Shown piece by piece: positions 59,922-64,000 of a stretch of DNA of 64,000 nucleotides (position 1 is the first letter of the stretch; every line of letters begins with the position of its first letter). A program made the translations under genes and the position numbers. The notes beneath the pieces were generated by a model, which worked only from the letters and a program-made list of their open reading frames with translations, was not told the DNA's origin and made no database searches. Source of the stretch: Polytrichum commune (taxonomy: Eukaryota; Streptophyta; Polytrichopsida; Polytrichales; Polytrichaceae); NCBI GenBank assembly GCA_950295325.1, contig OX485804.1, positions 24,120,001-24,184,000 on the forward strand. Reading direction: 5' to 3'.

Positions 59922-60265
59922 GGCATGTGGTTGGGTGTGGATCTAATTCTTGACACTAGAGAGACATGTATTCATAATAAATAAGACTATATGCTCAACA
60001 TTCGTTAATCATTCCGGGTTCAATAGTCAACATAATGGGGGGGGGGGGGGGAGGTGGAGACCTATATGATCATATACTTAGAAAATAAATCTTTAGTTTG
60101 ATAATGAATGGAGTATTGATATGAGCTCCAAAAATTATAAGGTGCTAGCTACGAACATAATTTGGATTTGCTAATCATCTTGGCACTAATTGCATATCCT
60201 ACAAGATTTAGTGGGTACATACTTAAAAGTGTTCATTTAAGACTTGCTTACCATACACAACCCAA
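59922..60265 (+). repeat. R2 dispersed repeat, near full length
   Basis: GGTTCAATAGTCAACATAAT, then a run of about 16 G, GATAATGAATGGAG, GAGCTCCAAAAATTATAAGG, CACTAATTGCATA and GTTCATTTAAGACTTGC in the R2 order. The G-run replaces the short G-rich stretch seen at the same place in other copies. Confidence 0.7.
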
Positions 60266-60489
60266 CCTTACCATAACACATGTTATTTTCATGTTTATTC
60301 CTAAGTACAAGCCTTGCCATGTACCACATCACAAATTGAGGCATATGGTTAAGAAATAGACTGACCACATAAGGCACACATGGGTTAGGCTTTTGATTTT
60401 CTTCTAAATCTCAAAACCATGTGCTCATGGTTGTGGATACATTAAGATACGTGGGTTTTATTACGTTATTTTTATTAATAAGGTGTTTT

Positions 60490-60690
60490 AAGACACCTAT
60501 TTTGATTGGTGTGTGGTTCAGTGAAGATCAAAGAACAAGCACCATAAAGACACACATTTAAAAGAGATCGGACTACGTTTGCAAACTTTATTAAGTACTA
60601 CACACTCAATAATGAACACAATGGGATGGGACGGACCTGTGTATTCAATTAGGAAAGCAACAAACATGACATACTTTGAGCAATAACTGG
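60490..60690 (+). repeat. R2-like repeat (sub-group copy)
   Basis: AGACACACATTTAAAAGAGA, TCGGACTACG, ACTCAATAATGAACACAAT, TGTGTATTCAATTAGGAAAG; the reverse complement aligns with 2,738 and 11,850. Confidence 0.55.
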
Positions 60691-62648
60691 AAGTAAACAA
60701 AGGGAGAACCGATTTTCAATGTGATTGTGGTTGATGCTTCATCATAAATTTGCAAATAAAACACAAGTTTCACAGTCTAGATTCAAGGTTTGGTAGATGT
60801 TGGAGGACAATAAACCGAGCGAATAACACCTATGTACGGGCCTATCCCTCTCGCGGTGTTTCTCGTGACTCGGTCATTCACCGTCACTTGTTGTCGTCAC
60901 TCATACTACTGCTGCTTCTACCTGATTTAATTGGAGCACCGACCAAAGGTGTCAAGATCGCTGGCCCATCTTGGGAAAGATTATTGTTAACAATCAACCA
61001 AAATGTCATCTTCATTGGCAGGTACATTGAAGCCTTATGGAAGCAGCATCCTAAAAAAAAGTCTAACAAAAGAGTGGGAAAAGCGATGTAGTAAGGTGGG
61101 GCTTGGCAAGGGTTAACTTCCCCCATATACACAGTGTAAGACATGTAATATATACAGGCTAGACTCCAAATACTGACCAAGTTTGGACAGTGCTCCTGTA
61201 AAAAATCCACACTAGTAAGGTATGCGAAGCTCGAAAAGCTGCACTTAGAGACTTAATTTTAGATTGAACTTCAGGCATCTTATTGTTGTATTATGAGGGT
61301 CCATGTCATTGAGTAGTGTTATGCTGAAATTAAGATTTTTGATTTTTAAAATTTTAACAAATGAATTTCCCTCCCTTATATGAAAGAAGATATGCTACAC
61401 ATGATAATATATTATCATACCATGCTCTTACATCAAAATTTGAAACCCGTGCAGGATTGTAGCCCAACCAATGTGATAATGACATGATAACAATGCCTCT
61501 AAATAACATGGAATAGTACTAAATATGTTTTAGGGTCCAAGTCATAAAAAAATTGTTGAAGGGAAAATTTTCTCAGTTCATCTATTCTGCATAAGGCTTG
61601 AATCAAGTGTAGTTTTAAAAACAACCATGAAGTAACAATGATTTGTCTACGTGCATATGCCATTGACGAAGTTGATATTCTTGCCATGAGCATAATACTG
61701 CTAGGCTAAGCTCCCTTTCTAAAGGGGGAGGGCAAGCCGAAGCACTGTAGAGTCTCATTTTTTATTGTGGTCTTCATTCCCACCTAGTGAAGTTGGCGTC
61801 ACCAATGACATGCTCAAGCCCTTCACCTAGAAGACCTTTCACCTAAGCCATGAACTCACAACCTAAACTCTTAACCCTTAAACATTTGAGAGGTCGAGAT
61901 TGGTCCACTTCAAGCACAAAAACATGTATGTGGGCTACATATTTTGATTTTTAGCACATTGTGTCAAAAGTGACACGTTTGAACATAAAAAAGCAGTGCA
62001 CCAAATAGCATACACGCTACAATAAAATAAACACATGAGATCCTACACATTCATAACGCACGTAACCATTACTCTAGACCCCAAGACATCATAGTCCAAC
62101 AGTGGCTACTCCAATGCACATCCCCCATTCTCCCATATGAATGTACATGCTTAGCCACACTTAGACCAGACATATTATGCGTACTAGGCACCCATATAGA
62201 TAGGCCCCCCTCCCCCCAATGCTAACCCCACCAAATGTCATACAATTCATAGGATTCACCTATTGCCACAAAAATATTCCGACCACTGCCCAAACTGAAA
62301 AGGCCGCTAAATACAATCCACTCATACAAGCACTTAGAACAAGATGATGGCAAGTGAACCCCCTCATCACTTTCATAGCCGGCATTAGAGAAGCCATCCA
62401 TGAACAACCAATTAGAGAATTAGAGTGACTTAAAATACCTAGGATGGACGTTAGAACACTCATGAAACAATTATACCATATTCACATTAAATACCTCACA
62501 TACCTAATATTAAATAAAAGGAAACTAGACAACAAACAACCCCCCATAGACCCCCTTAGATGTAAGCCCCGCACATTATAAACTAAAGATGTTGACCAAA
62601 ACAATCTTACAAAAGAGAATTGTTTTCTTTTTTGCAATATTGGCAACG
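60691..62648. other. Gene-free stretch
   Basis: A 113-codon plus frame (60,750-61,091) includes a leucine-rich hydrophobic stretch but no recognisable family and is not supported as a gene. No repeats were identified. Confidence 0.35.
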
Positions 62649-62906
62649 ATGGCCTTATCAACTAAAATGAGCCAATTGGTCCGCTCAATTTAATGTAGGG
62701 AACGTGATGAAAACGTAATGATTGCTAGTTGGTACGAGAGAATACCTGTTGAGGGTTCTTAAAATATAACTCAACCATTCCAATACACCCACACATGTTT
62801 ATAAAACCATGCAAATAATCAACTGTAATATGGAAGATCTCATCAATTGTGACAAAAGGATTGTCTCATAATGGTCCAATTGGCTCATTTTAGTTGATAA
62901 GGCCAT
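62649..62906. mobile_element. MITE family M1, copy 2 (258 bp)
   Basis: Same ends as 18,119-18,377 (ATGGCCTTATCAACTAAAAT). AACG flanks both sides (62,645-62,648 and 62,907-62,910). Together with the ATAT flanks of copy 1 this gives a 4-bp target duplication with no fixed sequence. Confidence 0.85.
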
Positions 62907-63074
62907 AACGTAGTTCTTTGCAATATTGTAAAGAACTAGTTGCAATATTTGCAAAGACATGTAATTGGCAAAGAAGTATTACAACTACGTTTTCTTCTTT
63001 CTAATATTGCCAAAGAGATATCGCCAAATTAATCTTGCCAAAGAGAATATGCTTTCTTCTTTACATACTCTTAA
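62907..63074. other. Short repetitive stretch
   Basis: Phrases such as GCAATATTG and TTGCCAAAGAG recur in both orientations around the M1 element; no defined unit. Confidence 0.35.
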
Positions 63075-63265
63075 TAACTTGAGCACATAGTCCAATCTCA
63101 TCTTAACATGTATATTTTTGTTGTCCATTCTAAGTAACCATACACAACACCTTGTCATCTACCACTCAAATATATAGGCGTCCAATTTAGAGATTGGACT
63201 ATGAGTTCCAAATCCAAGATTCACCATTCTAGTTTAATAGTCAATAGAAATTGAAGGGACCTATG
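63075..63265 (-). repeat. R2 dispersed repeat, reverse, partial
   Basis: Reverse complement of the 5' half of R2: GAGCACATAGTCCAATCTC, TTGTTGTCCATTCTAAGTA, then a repeat of the family's start (CTACCACTCAAATAT) and TTTAATAGTCAATAG. The order suggests two fused partial copies. Confidence 0.55.
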
Positions 63266-63884
63266 TCACCTGCTTTCACTCATTGATAGTAAACTTTGCT
63301 AACATTTCATTTGAATCCAATTTCTTTTGGGATTATATGTATATCAATATGTTTTTCAGATGTCTATGACTTTTTTATCTTCATAAAATTCAAAGTTAAT
63401 GTATAGTTTTGAATCACTGTCACTTAACACTAGGAAAAAATAGGAGGTGTCCACTTTGATGTGCTTGCACCGTGATAATGTGGATGAAAAATGAAAGAGG
63501 CCCACACGGATTCTTATTAAGAAAATTAGTGTGAGTTCTAGAGAAACAATGTGGCCGCTTGTACGAATAAGACACTACTATTGAGTGTGGCTCCCTTCAT
63601 GCAAGTAAATTAGTTTTCTAGACTACCCTATAATATGTCTAGTGCTACTACTGAAGAAATAAAAGCCAGGTTTCACAAGTCGGACAAGTATAAATTTATG
63701 TGTCACTGATCACAAAACGTACTAAGGGCCAGGGTAAGGCGAATGTGACCCGTTCAGAGACTTGTTCCATCTCTGACAACTTTGCCACGTAGAGTGTGAT
63801 AGGATTGCATGGTAAGACAAGGTTAAAAGCGGATGGCCTGCCCGTGCATGGTGCTCCGGTTCCCCTCCTGTTAATTCGCTATAG
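63266..63884. other. Gene-free stretch
   Basis: No recognisable gene or repeat. Confidence 0.35.
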
Positions 63885-64000
63885 TGTCCCGGGAGGATTT
63901 TTGGCATAATTGCTGAAAATCCCAGTGTTTCCAAGTCCCATCGGTTACATGTTGTGATCTTTTGGGTTTTCTTTATCAAGTTGAGGTATACTCCATAGAC
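63885..64000 (+). repeat. R1 dispersed repeat, copy e (cut by window end)
   Basis: GTGTCCCGGGAGGATTTTTG, CCAGTGTTTCCAAGTCCC, GAGGTATACTCCATAGA; the window ends inside the copy. Confidence 0.65.

Noticed and set aside
60750-61091. 113-codon frame with a hydrophobic leucine stretch
   Set aside because: No family, no homologous exon, and an opposing frame of similar length exists; leucine run comes from a short CTG/CTT-rich patch.
1-64000. tRNA, rRNA, CRISPR or bacterial-type operons
   Set aside because: I looked for tRNA B-box-like GGTTCGAATC phrases and clustered short spaced repeats; isolated near-matches (for example around 40,073) lack a cloverleaf, and the repeat arrays are directly adjacent rather than spaced by unique sequence.

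Overview
This window looks like nuclear DNA from a land plant with a large, repeat-rich genome. The evidence is a plant-type PIF/Harbinger element with its MYB/SANT-like partner gene, remnants of a spliced gene resembling the plant ribosome quality-control ligase listerin (short exons, mostly GT-AG introns), several MITE families with target-site duplications, LTR-like direct repeats, and long AT-rich stretches with no gene. A gymnosperm or fern would fit, but nothing here fixes the lineage. There are no operons, no CRISPR array and no rRNA or tRNA gene that I can see.

Layout. 0-13 kb is gene-poor and built largely from degenerate dispersed repeats, which I name R1, R2 and R4. It also holds a 549-bp element flanked by TTAA inside an R2 copy and a 188-bp TA-flanked MITE. 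13.1-16.2 kb has a pair of about 430-bp direct repeats around a 2.2-kb interior. 16.9-22.2 kb has two copies of an LTR-like sequence on either side of a decayed SWIM zinc-finger (MULE-like) gene; one MITE has landed in the gene and another in the right-hand LTR-like copy. 22.8-27.8 kb is a two-gene PIF/Harbinger transposon with both genes disabled, followed by a 511-bp MITE with TAA duplications. 29.4-33.2 kb carries the exons of the listerin-like gene; some are intact and others contain nonsense or frameshift changes, and roughly the stretch between the N-terminal HEAT region and the middle of the protein is missing. 34.5-34.9 kb is a minisatellite. 36-47 kb has R3 repeats, a Tourist-like MITE with TTA duplications, a broken DUF7869-like gene and a five-unit tandem repeat with a higher-order period. 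47.9-48.9 kb is the most unusual object: a 1,060-bp element with 27-bp terminal inverted repeats and a perfect 8-bp target duplication that contains a small AT-hook ORF. 49-54 kb holds a TA-flanked element with an internal duplication, a foldback structure containing six palindromic repeat units, and a short hairpin MITE. 54-64 kb is again mostly R1/R2/R3 repeats plus a second copy of the MITE found in the SWIM gene.

No gene here can be called confidently functional. The picture is layered transposon insertion and decay: R2 copies and LTR-like copies are old and were hit by younger MITEs, and sister copies inside the same window provide the empty sites that date and delimit those insertions. 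All coordinates for dispersed repeats were set by eye and are approximate to about 10-20 bases; identities are stated only where I counted.
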